Origin: Mytilus californianus
Lineage: Eukaryota; Mollusca; Bivalvia; Mytilida; Mytilidae
Reading direction: 5' to 3'
NCBI RefSeq assembly: GCF_021869535.1
Contig: NW_026262581.1
Span: forward strand, 115,782,771-115,846,770
Length of the DNA: 64,000 nt
The translations under genes were made by a program, and so were the position numbers. Shown here piece after piece: positions 21,900 through 35,300 of the stretch. The stretch's first letter is position 1. Every line of letters starts with the position of its first letter. Under the pieces are notes generated by a model. It was not told the origin of the DNA, did not search any database, and saw nothing but the letters and a program-made list of their open reading frames with translations.

Positions 21900-24243
21900 A
21901 TATAAAGTATGTACATTTAATTCCAGGCAGGACAGGAACCAGACAATCATTACAATAATCATCGTCATTACGTTTATTAACTTACATTTCGTCTAACATC
22001 TAGACATTTAATGATATAGTTCCCTAAATATTTTAGGACATTCAAATTTTCATTAGTAAATATCCAAACAAATTTTGACTCATTTGAGAGATATTAAGAA
22101 TCATGACAAATACTGTTTATCTCCTTGAAAAATATCTCCCTATCATCTTTGTATGCTGGACAACTCAGTAGTAATAAAATGTTGTTCATCTTCAACCAAA
22201 TTTCTTACCAAGCCTTTGATCTCTTTCTATATATAAAGTTTTATACCTGTCCCTTTCTATTTTGAGATCATGGGCACTAATTATGATTTTACATATGGCA
22301 CTTCTCAGTTGATAATTGTTTAAAGATAGATGCATTTCTTTAGAAAAACAAGTTTTTAGTTTGAAATAAGTTTGTTCATTGATGTATCATTGTCATTTTG
22401 CTTAGTTTCTTTTGTTACCTATTCTGACATCGGAATCGGATTTCTTTTAAACTGAGTTTTACTGTGCGTATTGCTATGTGTTTCTTTATTCTACATTAGC
22501 TAGAGGTATAGGGGGAGGGTTGAGATCTCACAAAACATGTTTAACCCCGCCGCATTTTTGCGCCTGTCCCAAGTCAGGAGCCTCTGGCCTTTGTTAGTCT
22601 AGTATGTTTTTTAATTTTAGTTCATTTATATGTTTTGGAGTTTAGTGTGACGTCTATTTTCACTGAACTAGCACACAATTTTATTTAGGGGCCAGCTGAG
22701 GACCACCTCCCGGGGTGCGGGATTTTCTCGCTGCATTGAAGACCCATTGGTGGCCTTCGGCTGTTTTCTGCTCTTTGGTCGGGTTGTTGTCTCTTTGACA
22801 TATTCCCCATTTCCATTCTCAATTTTATCTAATTTACTACTTCTTGTATCTGTTCTTTTTGTGTTCCAAAATTTTACAAAACTATTACAAAGTTTTTGCT
22901 TAACTGACTTGATAAAAAAGTTTAGCTTTACCTCCAAATTTTTAATATTCAGCTTTTTAAAAATATAATGTATGGATGAATACCAGCATTCAATATTATT
23001 AGTAAACATGTTTTTGTTACACATATAGGTATCATACAGTAAACCATCTTTCATATTTTTTATTCTAAACCAATATGTCAACATTGATAATACAACCGAA
23101 AAATATAGATAGAATCTACCAAGTTCTCCTAGCACAGTTAAGTTTGAAGACATTTTGTTTACACCTAAAATATACTGTATATAACTTGAATTGGATTTAT
23201 CTAAAAAAATCATTAATATAAATGTGCTGTACTAAATATTCACTTTCTTTCTGGCATGCTGCAGAGCTATTTTTAAACATACCTGTAATTTCACTGCCAT
23301 ACATTAAAATAGGTTTTATTGTACGGTCATATATATGTATAGAGTAGAAATACTTGGATTGGAAGATGATAAAGATCTTTGCAATTTGAATACTGTTACA
23401 GCTTTTAGTGATTTTTTGTATAATTCTTCCTTTCCTTGCTTAAAAAGTCCACTAGATATAAATTTTAACCCTAATTACTTATAACTGTTTACACATTCTA
23501 TAGTATCTTTCTCGAAATAGAATTATTCTTTTAAAAGTTTACCAGGTTTGTTAAATATAATAACTTTGGTTTTTGATAGATTGACCTCTAAACACCATTT
23601 AGTACAAGATGTGGATAAACCATCAAGTCGTTGTTGTGAAGACATGCTTGGAACTAGAAAAAATAACAATATCATCTGCATACATGAGGCAATCAATTCT
23701 GCGGCCATTAATATCCGCAGCATCTGGACTTTCATTAAATACATCCGGTAAATCATTTATAAAAATCTTGAAAAGGTTGGGACTCCCCTTGCTTTACTCC
23801 AATTTGAGAATGAAAATTTGGATTAAGCACATTGTCTATTTGAACACATAATTCACTTTTATTGTACATATCTCTCTGGATTGCATAGAAATTTCCACCT
23901 TTATTATGTTTTAATGACTTATATTTTAGACCAGAATGAATGACTTTGTCAAATGCATTTTTGAAATCGACAAAGCAAGCAAAAAGTTTCCCACCTGTCA
24001 TACTGGTGTACTTATCAATTATAGTTTTTAATACATGTGATCAGATGTCCTACTTTTACTTGAAAAACCAATCTGACATGGATTTATGATATTATTTGTT
24101 TCTAAATATTTATCAAGCCTTTTGTTTAGTATTGAAGTGAACAGTTTTCCAATACACATATTAATTGCAATACCTCTGTAGTTTTCAGGTTTAGATGGAT
24201 CTTCAGCTTTAAAAATTGGACAAATATAGCTGATGGTCATTTT
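21900..24243 (-). pseudogene. LINE retrotransposon relic, broken reverse transcriptase
   Basis: Read on the - strand from 24240 down: ISYICPIFKAEDPSKPENYRGIAINMCIGKLF (fingers), KLFACFVDFKNAFDKVIHSGL (the AFD catalytic aspartate region), IGVKQGES (palm), then a region encoding a YADD-like box in another frame near 23660-23700. The thumb and C-terminal region (LGELGRFYLYFS..LTYWFR) are at 23213-22830. Several frameshifts separate these blocks. A SINE-like repeat at 22399-22827 interrupts the C-terminal part, and the coding homology resumes at about 22395-22080. The endonuclease half is missing. Because the whole is fragmented it is not functional. Confidence 0.88.
22399..22827 (-). mobile_element. 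SINE-like repeat, near full-length copy inserted in a LINE
   Basis: On the - strand it begins GAGAATGGAAATGGGGAAT and ends near AAGCAAAATGACAATGA. It carries GACAACAACCCGACC, CCACCAATGGGTC, CCTCAGCTGGCCCC, CTTGGGACAGGCGC and GGCGGGGTTAAAC. It interrupts a LINE coding region, so it inserted later. Part of it is read as a false extension of the LINE frame at 22668-22820. Partial copies lie at 5222, 7518 and 31706. Confidence 0.8.
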
Positions 24244-24537
24244 TTTTATATATATGTTTATGCTGTATAGTTTTTTAAACCCTAATTGTTTTGTTACTTA
24301 CATAGAAGTGTTATCATTTATCAGCAAAAAGTTCAGATTTTAGCAATTAAACCAGAAAAGACAAGATAGTACAGCAATTCATATTGCCTTACAACAGCAG
24401 TGATAATGTATCTATTTGATGACAAAAAATAGACGCAATTGAGATTTCATTCCAAATCCATTATTACTTACACCTAGATACCCTGTATGTATTATGCTTT
24501 TCAATAACATATGATCAAATCGCTGAAAGAACCCCTC

Positions 24538-24782
24538 CTTAAGGGAGCTATCATTTTAATTTTTTATGGGGAAAAAGGGGGGGGGGGGCTAGGATGAAAT
24601 TTAAAAAAAAAAGGCAGGATGAGCAACTTGGCAAAAAAAAGCAGGATGAGACAATTTATGTAAAAAAAGTCAGGATAAACCAATTAAAAAAAGGCATGAC
24701 CGAATAGAGTGATAAATAAAAAGGCAGGACAAAAATTTTTCATCCTAGCCCCCCATAAAAATCAAATGGTAGCTCCCTAAAT
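24538..24782. mobile_element. MITE with about 30-bp imperfect TIRs
   Basis: The left end TTAAGGGAGCTATCATTTTA and the right end TAAAAATCAAATGGTAGCTC face each other as inverted repeats, each continuing into a G- or C-run and CTAGGATGAAA. The 245-bp interior has AGGCAGGAT words and no coding potential. A solo end is at 17610. Confidence 0.8.
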
Positions 24783-26250
24783 TATTGAAAACTATCATTC
24801 TGCATTGCTAATGATATCTTGTTGTAAATTAGATACACCCATTCGGGCTAACGCCGTCAATGTGTATCTAATACAAAACATATTCTGTTACTGCATCTGG
24901 AAAATCTTAGATAATGACACTTTTCCTGTTAAATCAAAACTAATAGCTCTTTTTAGAACAATGCATGAACGTTTCACAGGCTAATTAACACCTTATTTCA
25001 TGGTTGTAGTTGTTTTTACAAGTTGTCAGCGACTCATTTAGAAAAAAAAATCTAACAAGAAAAAATGCGCGTAAGTCATGAAAATTTCAGTATAACTTAC
25101 GATCAATTTTAGTTGAAAGATTTTTTGTGAAAAGAGCCCCATGTTTGTTTTTATGTTTTATTGGTTATTATTTTTAGAGGGGCGAATATAAAACTATTGT
25201 ATAACAATGAGAACAGAATAGATAGATGTCTACAATTTCGGTCCAGAATTGTCAAAACGAGGATGGCAGTTTTGTGCTGAGTGGGCTGAATTCTGAACAT
25301 CTATCGAGCCGTTAAAAAATATAAGTATTTGGCTCAGTTTCGTTTTGTTCTCAAACGTTGTCATATTCGCATTTCAAGTACCAAAAAAAAGCAAAGAGGC
25401 TCATGCAGCTCTGGTGAAACAGAACAGGATGGTAATGAAGATGTAGTATTAAAATGAAGTTGTATTGGTAAGAAAATAAAAATAATATTCAACAATTAAG
25501 AGACAACCTCTAAAAATCCGATTTTAAAAGGACATTAACAAAGATTATTTTTAATTCATCGTCTAAAGACACCATTTTGTGCCAGGTAGAGTAAGATCAT
25601 GTGACCATCGGGAGTACAGCAATTTAGTTCCAATTCATGTTTTGTAAGAAAGACACGTTAAATTCTATTGTAATTTTTTCTTTTTATTATGAATCCACCA
25701 ATACAGAAAAAGGAGACACTATTGTTTATGTTTTAAAATTATGATGTAAAAACAAACAACATTTAACAGGACAAAGGACAATTGTAAACTTGTTTGTTTG
25801 TTTGTATTCTACAAGCAGTTTTTCATGTTTCACTAATGTCTAACTGACAAAGGAAAATGTAGTGAAAGCTTGATTGCACGAGTTAATGCCTACAAAACGC
25901 TACAATTGATACAATTCTCTCACTTGAAAATTATGAAAAATGATATCAAAATTAAATATTATAATATCTAATAAACATTCAAAACCACTTTACATAACCT
26001 TTCGTAAATTTAACAGATGAAAACAAAGTTAAAAGTGTGAAAAACATTGGAAAAGAGATTGAACAGACGTATGTTTACAAGTCAGCTGGTTTCCGCTTCA
26101 GATTATCTTTCAAAGTACAGCGCAGACTTGTGTTGTTTCATATGTGAATCAGGAAAAATAGATTGAAACTGATAAGAACAACTGATCAAATTTCTGAAAT
26201 TGTTTTTAATATTAAGTACGCGAACTCTGCAGCATTTCAAGATTGAAGAC
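24783..26250. other. Upstream region of the glutamate receptor gene
   Basis: AT-rich sequence preceding the first coding exon. It should contain the promoter and 5' untranslated region, but I cannot place a transcription start. No in-frame stop is close upstream of the ATG at 26251, so a longer 5' coding part is not excluded. Confidence 0.35.
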
Positions 26251-26307
26251 ATGGGAAGTATTAGTTCCATTTTTGTATTTGTGCTTTTGTGGATAAATTC
26301 AAGCTCG
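26251..26307 (+). CDS. iGluR-like gene, coding exon 1 (signal peptide)
   Basis: Nineteen codons from an ATG in good context (G at -3 and +4), encoding a hydrophobic core (IFVFVLLW) followed by small polar residues, as in a signal peptide. It ends at TCG before GTATGT, phase 0, which fits exon 2. This exon is chosen by splice and phase logic, so it is the least certain of the six. Confidence 0.6.
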
Positions 26308-29300
26308 GTATGTATGCAACTTTAAAAAATTGTTTTTTTCTCTCTCTCTCTCTTAACCTCAGCTCTTAACTAATAGAAAATTAAGCTTATCGTGTCATTA
26401 TCATAATTGAGCAGTAAATGTTGATTGTTCAAACAACACCAATTCGGAACTTAAAAAATGAACGATTGTCACGATTTTTCAATTTTCATATTATGACAGA
26501 ATTTCCGCCTCTTTATTTTTTTCTTTCTTTTTTTATATATATATTTTTTTTAAGGGGTGGGGTAGTTAAATTTCAATAATTGGGATTTTTCTTCATTAAA
26601 TATATGGTTTGTTCTGAAGATATATGTAATAATATATTTATTATTGATATAGTTTCGTGTTGTACTTGTATTATAGACATTTTTCTACAATTTACAACTT
26701 TGTCCATTCATAACGATGCAAGCCTGGTACTCGGCCTGGTATTTATGAAGCTGATTCATAATCCATTAATTTAAATTGAGTTTGACATTTTGCAGTATCT
26801 GTTCATTCTACTGATTTAGATTTTATGCTTTTCAGGACGGGAAATGTAGTAAAAAAATTAACTTAAGCTTTAAAATGTTAGTCTTTCTAATTTTGAAGGT
26901 TTATCATCAACAAAGATAGTTTTATCAACTATGTTGATACCATGATAATTCGTTGGAATGTAGATATCGTTCAAAATATAAAATACGCCTCTCCTTATTT
27001 ATAATAAGATATGGCACAACCGTCTGGTAAATTTAATAGTACTTCTGTCTTATATAAACAAGCGTTACCCACAGTTGACCTTTCTTTGTGTGCAAGAAGT
27101 AACCACTCATATAAACAAGATAGATATGTATATGCACTTAGATTTAATTGAAAATTTATGGAAGGAAATAATGCTGATATATTTGTAACGTTGATGTATC
27201 AATTTGTCATCTCGTTGATACTTTATTGACATGTCATATGTTCTATAAATACTCTTTCCACACTAAAAAAAAGGTTAAACTGTAATAAACTACTGTCTTG
27301 GATTAGCGCAGTTTTGACAATCGCACTACAATAATATGGGTCAATTAGTTTACCTGATGTTTTTGTTGATAAAACTAAAGTGCGAACATATCCCAAAAAT
27401 CTATTAAATTTTCCGCCTTGTGATTTGCGAAAGATTTTTAGATTTTGTTATAAAGTATATGAATCTATGTCTTGAAACAAATTTGGTCTGCGTTCAAAAC
27501 TAACTGTTGTGTTTACATAAGATTTGGACGAAAGCAATAAAGCCAGGCTTATAATGAGATCATACTAGGGCGGTAGAATAAGTAAGTCGGCATTTCTCTG
27601 TCAGCCATCATATCTCTTGTTAAACTTATTGCTCTACGTCACTGATTCCTTTGAGACATGTTGCTTATCGATAAAAAAAACAGCACCATATCTATAAGAG
27701 ATATGATTTATAGCACGTGGCTAACATACAAACTGGCGAATCTCTGCTTTGCTCTTATCTTTTTTTTTTAATTATATTTTTCACAAAGTTTAACAAATTA
27801 CGTAACCGTTTGATGTTAATCATTTTAAACTGTCAGTTCATGTTGAAGAGTAAATCCTTTATTCATTTTTTTTAAATAACTTTCCTAGTTTGAAGGAAAT
27901 AAGAAATTACGCTACAGCAGCCAATCTTAATCTTCATTTTAACATTGAAATTGCATACAAGTACTAAAAGATTGAGATAAAGATATTTTTTTCTCCAAGT
28001 TAGGTCCCAGGGGGGCATACACATATAACAAATATAATCTTCACAACATACAAAATTGGACATGACATTCATATTAGATTTCTAATATACAATGTACCTA
28101 AAAAATTGATATAGAGTGATATATGTTAAATAAATTTTCAAAAAAGTATTTAAGGGTTGCTACTCCAGAGATGTGTCAAATGTTCTCTCCTTGATTTTAT
28201 TTGCAGTTATTTTTTCCTTTTTTTTTCTTTATTTTTTTATATTTGCTGGAAATATATATATATATATTTGATTGTTTACCTGCAACAGGTACCAAGGAAT
28301 GATGCTCTAGGATTTGGAGCTTACGAGCTCTAGCAAACCTCCTCGTATCTGATGCAGAGAAACAAACATAAAGGTAACAAAGGTACAATTTTATTGACAG
28401 CAAATAACATATACTGCAGTAATAGGTTTTGAGAATAGTGTAGGTTTTCTTACTGCAACAGACACTAGGGATGGAGCTCAAGGAGGTGTGTTATTCACAC
28501 AGTCCTCGTGTCTGAAGCAGACAGAAAAACCACACCATTAACAGTTTTTTTAAATAAATTTACCAGCAGCAGTGAGAATTAACTTATCTTCTGTGTTCAT
28601 AAGCCATATCAGTTTATCCCTAAAGTTAGATTTAGAACATAAGGGCAACTTTTACTTATTTCTTGAAATAGATGAATGCAGCCATCATCAAATTTAACAT
28701 ATTGAGATAGAAAATGATATTCATCCTCCACATCTCCAGAGTTACAACGAGTACAAGTTCTGTCATTTTTTAGAGTACCCCGATACCTTCCGGAAAAAAA
28801 AGACAGAAAAGTAACCAGTTCCTACTTTAGGATACGTAGAATGTTATCAATTTTTATAAAAGTCCGATCTTTATCTCAGGCCTTATAATTACTAAGAAAC
28901 TAAGGTTCCAACTCCCTCTGGCAAAATGGACCGCGTAGATGGTTTGGGCTATTCTGTTTAGGTCCCTTTTCGTAGTGTCTTTCAAGTATATAAACATCCT
29001 TAGCTGTAAACGTTTTAGTTTAGAGCGTTCCTAATAAAGGTTTGTCAAGAAAAGTGCTTCACACAATATTCATAGAGTTATTCTTATTTTGTACTATTGA
29101 AAGATACCGGTAGTTTAGTATCGTCTAACAGGTGAATAATAGAAATAAACACTTTTTTATGCCCCGCTGTCACCGTAAGGGGGAATAAAGTGTTACACTT
29201 CTCCGTCCGTACGTCCTTACGTCCCGAAATTGGTTTTCGTTCTCTAACTTTAGTTTGCCTCAACCAAATGTTATACACAATACTTATTATCACAAAAAAA

Positions 29301-32300
29301 ATAATCAGTTCGAATTTTGGTGGCGTCACTTTAACCGTTCTCGAGTTATGCCCCTTTATAACGTTATATGCAAGCGGGGGTATCATCTGTGTCCCAGGGA
29401 CACATTCTCCATTTATTTTTCAATATTTTCAAGTCTTTTTATGATGATCTTTTGAAACTCAACCATGTATACTTTCATTCTTGCAGTGTATACTACTATT
29501 TAAAGATGCAAATTTTTATCAATCGTTATATAAGCATTGATTTTTTTTTCATTGTAGAAAAATTAACGTATTACTAAATGTTATCTTTATTAGCGCTTGA
29601 GAAGCGATACAATTTTTGAAGCAAGCTGTCAGACAGGTGTGAAAATTTATGATTTACATTTTGTTTTCTACTGATCACCTGCTGCAAAATTGAAGTCATG
29701 GTATCACAGAAACTCGCTGTATGCACGTCCATACCATAACATCTTATCACTGTGTTTTAATATAAAATGCGTGCATCATTTTTGATTTGTGACTATTGCA
29801 CCTCTTACGTTTTTCCATTCGGCAGTGATGTAATTGCTGAGAATATGAAAGACAGCAAACAACGACAACCGCTGAATTACAAGCTCTTGGCTTGGGACAG
29901 GCACACACAGAATATTGCGGGGTTAAACATGTTTGTGAGCGCTCAAACCTTCCCTTACCTTGGACAGTGGTATAACAGCACAACATAAGACCAAACTGTT
30001 TTTTCAGAGAAGTCTCAGTCTTGTCTGAGATGTACATCTGTCACGGAAGAACGTCCGTTCAAAGTAGTCTCAGTCTGGTCTTGTCACATGAAGTGTATAC
30101 ACCTGTCTGTAGTATTTTCAGCCTCTTCTTTTCCTGTGAAATGAACATCTATCACGGATGTCTGTGAGTTAAGAGTCTCCTTCGGTCGTCTTCATACCAT
30201 TTTTTTTTTATATCTTGATATCAGATGTATTGTCTCACAAAAACACCATTAAACATAAAAAGGCATCCGGGTCTTTTTAGTCCCCTACCGACGAAGTCGA
30301 AGAGGACTTTAGGTTTGCACTCCGTCCGTCTGTCTGTCCTTCTGTCAGTCCGGCAAATCAGTTTTCCACACTTGAAGCTCATGCTTGAAGATATTGATTT
30401 GATATTTGGTATATTGTTTTATCATGACAAGTTACAGATCAAGTTCGAATTATGTACCGGTCTGATAATTTTGTGCAGAGTTATGGTCCTTGGACTTGGA
30501 AAATTCACTCAAATATTCAGTTTTCCGCACTTTTTTCGTCATTCTTGAAGATATTGATTTAATAATTGGTACATTGTTTTATCACGACAAGTTACAGATC
30601 AAGTTCGAATTTTGTTCCGGTTTGATGATTTTGTGCAGAGTTATGGTCCTTGGACTTAGAAAATTCACTCAAATAATCAGTTTTCCGCACTTTTTTTTGT
30701 CATGCTTGAAGATATTGATTTGATAATTGGTATATTGTTTTATCACGACAAGTTACAGATCAAGTTCGAATTTTGTTCCGGTTTGATGATTTTGTGCAGA
30801 GTTATGGTCCTTGGACTTAGAAAATTCACTCAAATAATCAGTTTTCCGCACTTTTTTTTGTCATGCTTGAAGATATTGATTTGATAATTGGTATATTGTT
30901 TTATCATGACAAGTTACAGACCAAGTTTGAATTTTGTTTCGGTTTGATGATTTTTTGCAGAGTTATGGTCCTTGGACTTAGAAAATTCACTTAAATTATC
31001 AGTTTTCCGCACTTTTTTCGTCATGCTTGAAGATATTGACTTGGTATTTGTTATATATAGTTTACACCATGACAAGTTATAGATCAAGTTAGCATTTTGT
31101 TCCAGTACAATTAATTTTTAACCGGTAGGGGACTATGTATTGCCATGCAATACTCTCAGAATGCTTGTTATATTTGTTTCATCTAAACATATACATTTGT
31201 CAGGGGATGCGATATGCTTACCAATGAGACAAATATCCACCAAAGTTCAACTGAATGGATATAAGCAGTTATAGGCAACCGTACGGGCTTCAACAACGAG
31301 AAAATCCCATACCGTATAGTCGTCTATAAGAGGCCCCGACATGAAAAATATGAAACAATTCAATTGAGATAACTAAGGGCCTAAAATATAACAAAACAAT
31401 TTACGAAAAACAAATATGACAGACATAAACAAACGACGACAAACTATATACTACTGACTTGGGAAATTTAGACTGTGTCGAATGAGATAATTTTCATTAC
31501 TTTACGTTCTTGTCGTGGCTCATTAAGCTTTAGAAAATTAAATGTAGACAGAATTAATGAGTCTGATATGTAACATATAGCATTGTCTAAAAATGATTTT
31601 CTCGGATCGTACATTCTTAAAGATCAAATACGCAGATACATTTATGACTGTGTAGATACGGTGCTAAATGTATATGGTTATATATATATATGGAATCTTG
31701 CTTACTAAAATTGAGAATGGAAATGAGGAATGTGTCAAAGAGACAACAACCCGACCATAGAGCAGACTACTAGTCTATATACATGTAGGTGTGATATAGT
31801 TATTGACAGAATATGGTGTTATTGCTTCACGTATTTTTAAATATTTCATTGAGGTGCATGAATACTATTAAAGAGGGTCTAGATGGGGTTTACAGAATAG
31901 AGAATAATGGACTAATACTACATAATAATAGACAAAAAATAAAGACTATATTATACAGAAAATTAACACAAAACAATAAAAAATAGACAAACTTTAAAAT
32001 GGGGTGATAAAATATATAGAATAGAGAACAATGGGCAAAAGTATAAAGAGTAGAAAAATATGGCTTAAAAAAATGAAGAATATAGAATTGAGGGACCCCC
32101 ATCCAGACCCTAAAAAAAAGAACAAAAATATGGATTAACTTCTGTCGTTCGGCTAAAATTGGCTAAAAATATGGCAATAAAACGTCCGATATTTTCGCTA
32201 AATTGTCCTACAACGGTTCGCTAAAATGTCACCCGCCGACTATAACTCCAGTCTAATCATCATTTTTTTAAATAAAGAAAAACACTTCTTTATTTGAAAT

Positions 32301-35300
32301 TAACCATTTTTAATTGACATACATGAAACTAACCATTATTAAGATTACCAAACACTTGTAAATGAAAGCTCTTCCGTGTAATTTACATCTTGTTGTTATA
32401 GAGAAGGTAACATGAAAGCTTTCAATATACATATAGAAAGAGGGTGGGTTTACGTCTTTGTGTAATGTAACCTTATGTTAGGATATATCACGATATCCAA
32501 TTACATTAATAAATGAAATCATGCTACAAAAACTTGTAACTTATATAGTATCATCTTATTTTATTTCAGGGACAAAATTACACCATAACTTCAGTACTGG
32601 TAAGTATTTTCCATTGACAATTTTTATATAGTTCCAGACTTGCTAAACTCATTACCACATCAAATTCTCATTACGACAAAGCATACACACTACATCTGTT
32701 TATATTATCTGTTCTAATTGACAAAAGACAATTCCAAGACTATGTTACAATTGGAAAGAGAACCTGATAGATCCATTGATTACGTGAGAATTAAATCTAA
32801 CCAAAAATACTTCAACATTCATCTTATTGTATAGCTAAATATCAATTCCTTCTAAAATGGTTTCATGAATTATCAGTCTGCATTTAAAAACTGAAGCAAC
32901 TTGTGATATGTAAACTGTATGCATTGCTTCACATAGCAAATGTGTTAGATGATCTCAGTTTTAACACTATAACAATATGACAAGCATGCATGTGCTACAA
33001 TTTCCCTGATTAAAATAAACTGATAAAGGAAAGACCATTTGATAGACGACGTGGGGAAGTGGTACATGAGGGATGCACCTGTCCTTACAACAACAACAAC
33101 AAAAAATAACGAAAACAAATCATCTGTTCAAGAGGTTGCTTGACAATAATTTGTTTGTTTGTTTAACTCTAGATGGCTTTTGGGTTTTTTCCTGATGTGA
33201 TGTTGTCTCATAAGTTACGTCTCTTTTGGGAACAAATTCATGTGGCATTGTACTTGAAATGTACATCTTGTAATTAATGACTGAAAATCAACAATGTTGT
33301 CAGAAAAAAACCCTCATCTGCATCTCCTTTACACATGACTAATGATTGTGTCTAAAGTTACATCAAATTGAGCACAATATATCAGCTTCCTCATTAAAAC
33401 TACCATTAGTATGAATACAAACTGACGAAAATAATCCGCGAATTAAATTTTGTCCCCGTCTCACGTGTACAATTCTTGCCAGATTTTTATGAAACTGATA
33501 TCATAGATTTATATCAACAATGTCTTGGACGAGCTCGAAAATCAATGCCGATCAATTATTTTTAGAAGAGTTATGCCCTTGGAAACATTTAATTTTATAG
33601 AAAATTGCATCGTTAGCGCTCTCGTGTATTCAATTCTTGCCAGATTTTTATGAAACTTATATCATAGGCTTATATCAGCAATGTCTTGGACGAGTTCGAA
33701 AATCAGTGCCAAGCAATTATTTTTAAGAGAGTTATGCCCCTTGGAAATATAAATTATATGGAGAATTGCATTGTTAGCGCTATCATATGTACAATTCTTT
33801 CCATAATTTTATGAAATTTAGATCATAGGCTTATATTAGCAATATTTTGGACGAATACTCTGTTCTATTATCGTCATTGATTATCATAAAATAAGTATGT
33901 CACTTTTTACCTCTGTGCGTTATCATAAAGTTGTTACATAGAAATACAGAAAAAAAACTTCAGATATCTTTGCACTTACATAACCACTTATCATACCGAC
34001 AAATTGTTAAACTGTTTCAGTCGAACGAAAATATTTTATAAGATCTAGTTAAGCTACCAAGTGTTATTCTAATTGCTTTAAAAGTAGTCAGATCGTAGAT
34101 AGCTGGGTTTTTTTCTCTCTCTCTTTTTACACCTTAAACATATATATGAATAGTATTTTAATCAAACTAGAGTATTGTTCGTTTTAGGAGGATCCTTATT
34201 TGATAGATAATGGTGATGGAACATTTTCTGGTTTCATGATAGATCTTTTAGATGCTCTATCAAAAGGAGGTGGATTTTCCTATGAAATAGGTTTAAATCC
34301 TGATGACAAGTATGGGTCACAAGATGGCTCAGGTAACTGGGATGGCATGATAGGTGAAGTACTTCAAGATGTAAGTAATAATCATTTAAAATCTTATATG
34401 AGGGTCTAGAAGGATTTTTCTGAAAAGAGAAAAATGGGTAATAAGTGCAGAATAAATGTTTAAAAAAATAAAAAATAGAGAAAAAAATAAGAATAGAGAA
34501 TAATAGGGTGCTGATATATAAAGAATAGAGAAAAATGACCAAGAAATATAAAGAATCGAGAAAAATGACATAGAAATATAAAGAATAGAGAAAAGGGGCC
34601 TTAAAATTAAAGAATACAAAAATGAAAGACCCCTCCCCATCCAGACCCTCTAATATCCTTTTTTCAAAGAGATTAAATATCCTACCTCTTTATAAAGTTT
34701 ACATTGAATTTGATCATTAGCCTAAGAAAATAGAACCACATTGCTCTCATAATAGATATAGGAAGATGTGGCATGAGTGCCAATGAGACAACTCTCCATC
34801 CAAGTAACAATTTATAAAAGTAAACCATTATAGGTCAAGGCAAGTTCTTTATTAAAATATATATGCCTGTACTTCCCCAAGTTTATTTATGGCAGGTAGT
34901 AACTCCATTGTTTTATTGTATTTCTATGTTAACTGCTTCACTATAAATTGATATGTTTCAAATTCAAAGTTTTACCTCAATTTACTACATCGCTTGGTAT
35001 CACTCCCTCAGGTAAAGTTGTTAAACTCTCCAATGAAAGTTAAGTTTATCAGCCGTCTTTGACTATGTACCAATGTGTTTTTTTCTTCAATTTTTTGTTT
35101 TATTGGTGAACCTAGTGAGTTCTTACTGTTGATATTTAACCCGAAACAAAGGGAACACTTATATAAAAAATAAGAAGATGTGGTATGAAGTCGCCATTGA
35201 GACAACTTCCCACCAGAGACCAAATGACGTAGGTTAGCAACTATAGATCACCGTAGGCCTTCAACAATGAGCAAAATCCATACCGCATAGCAAGCTATAG

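Noticed and set aside
22668..22830. C-terminal extension of the - strand LINE frame
   Set aside because: This part translates the inserted SINE-like repeat, not LINE protein.
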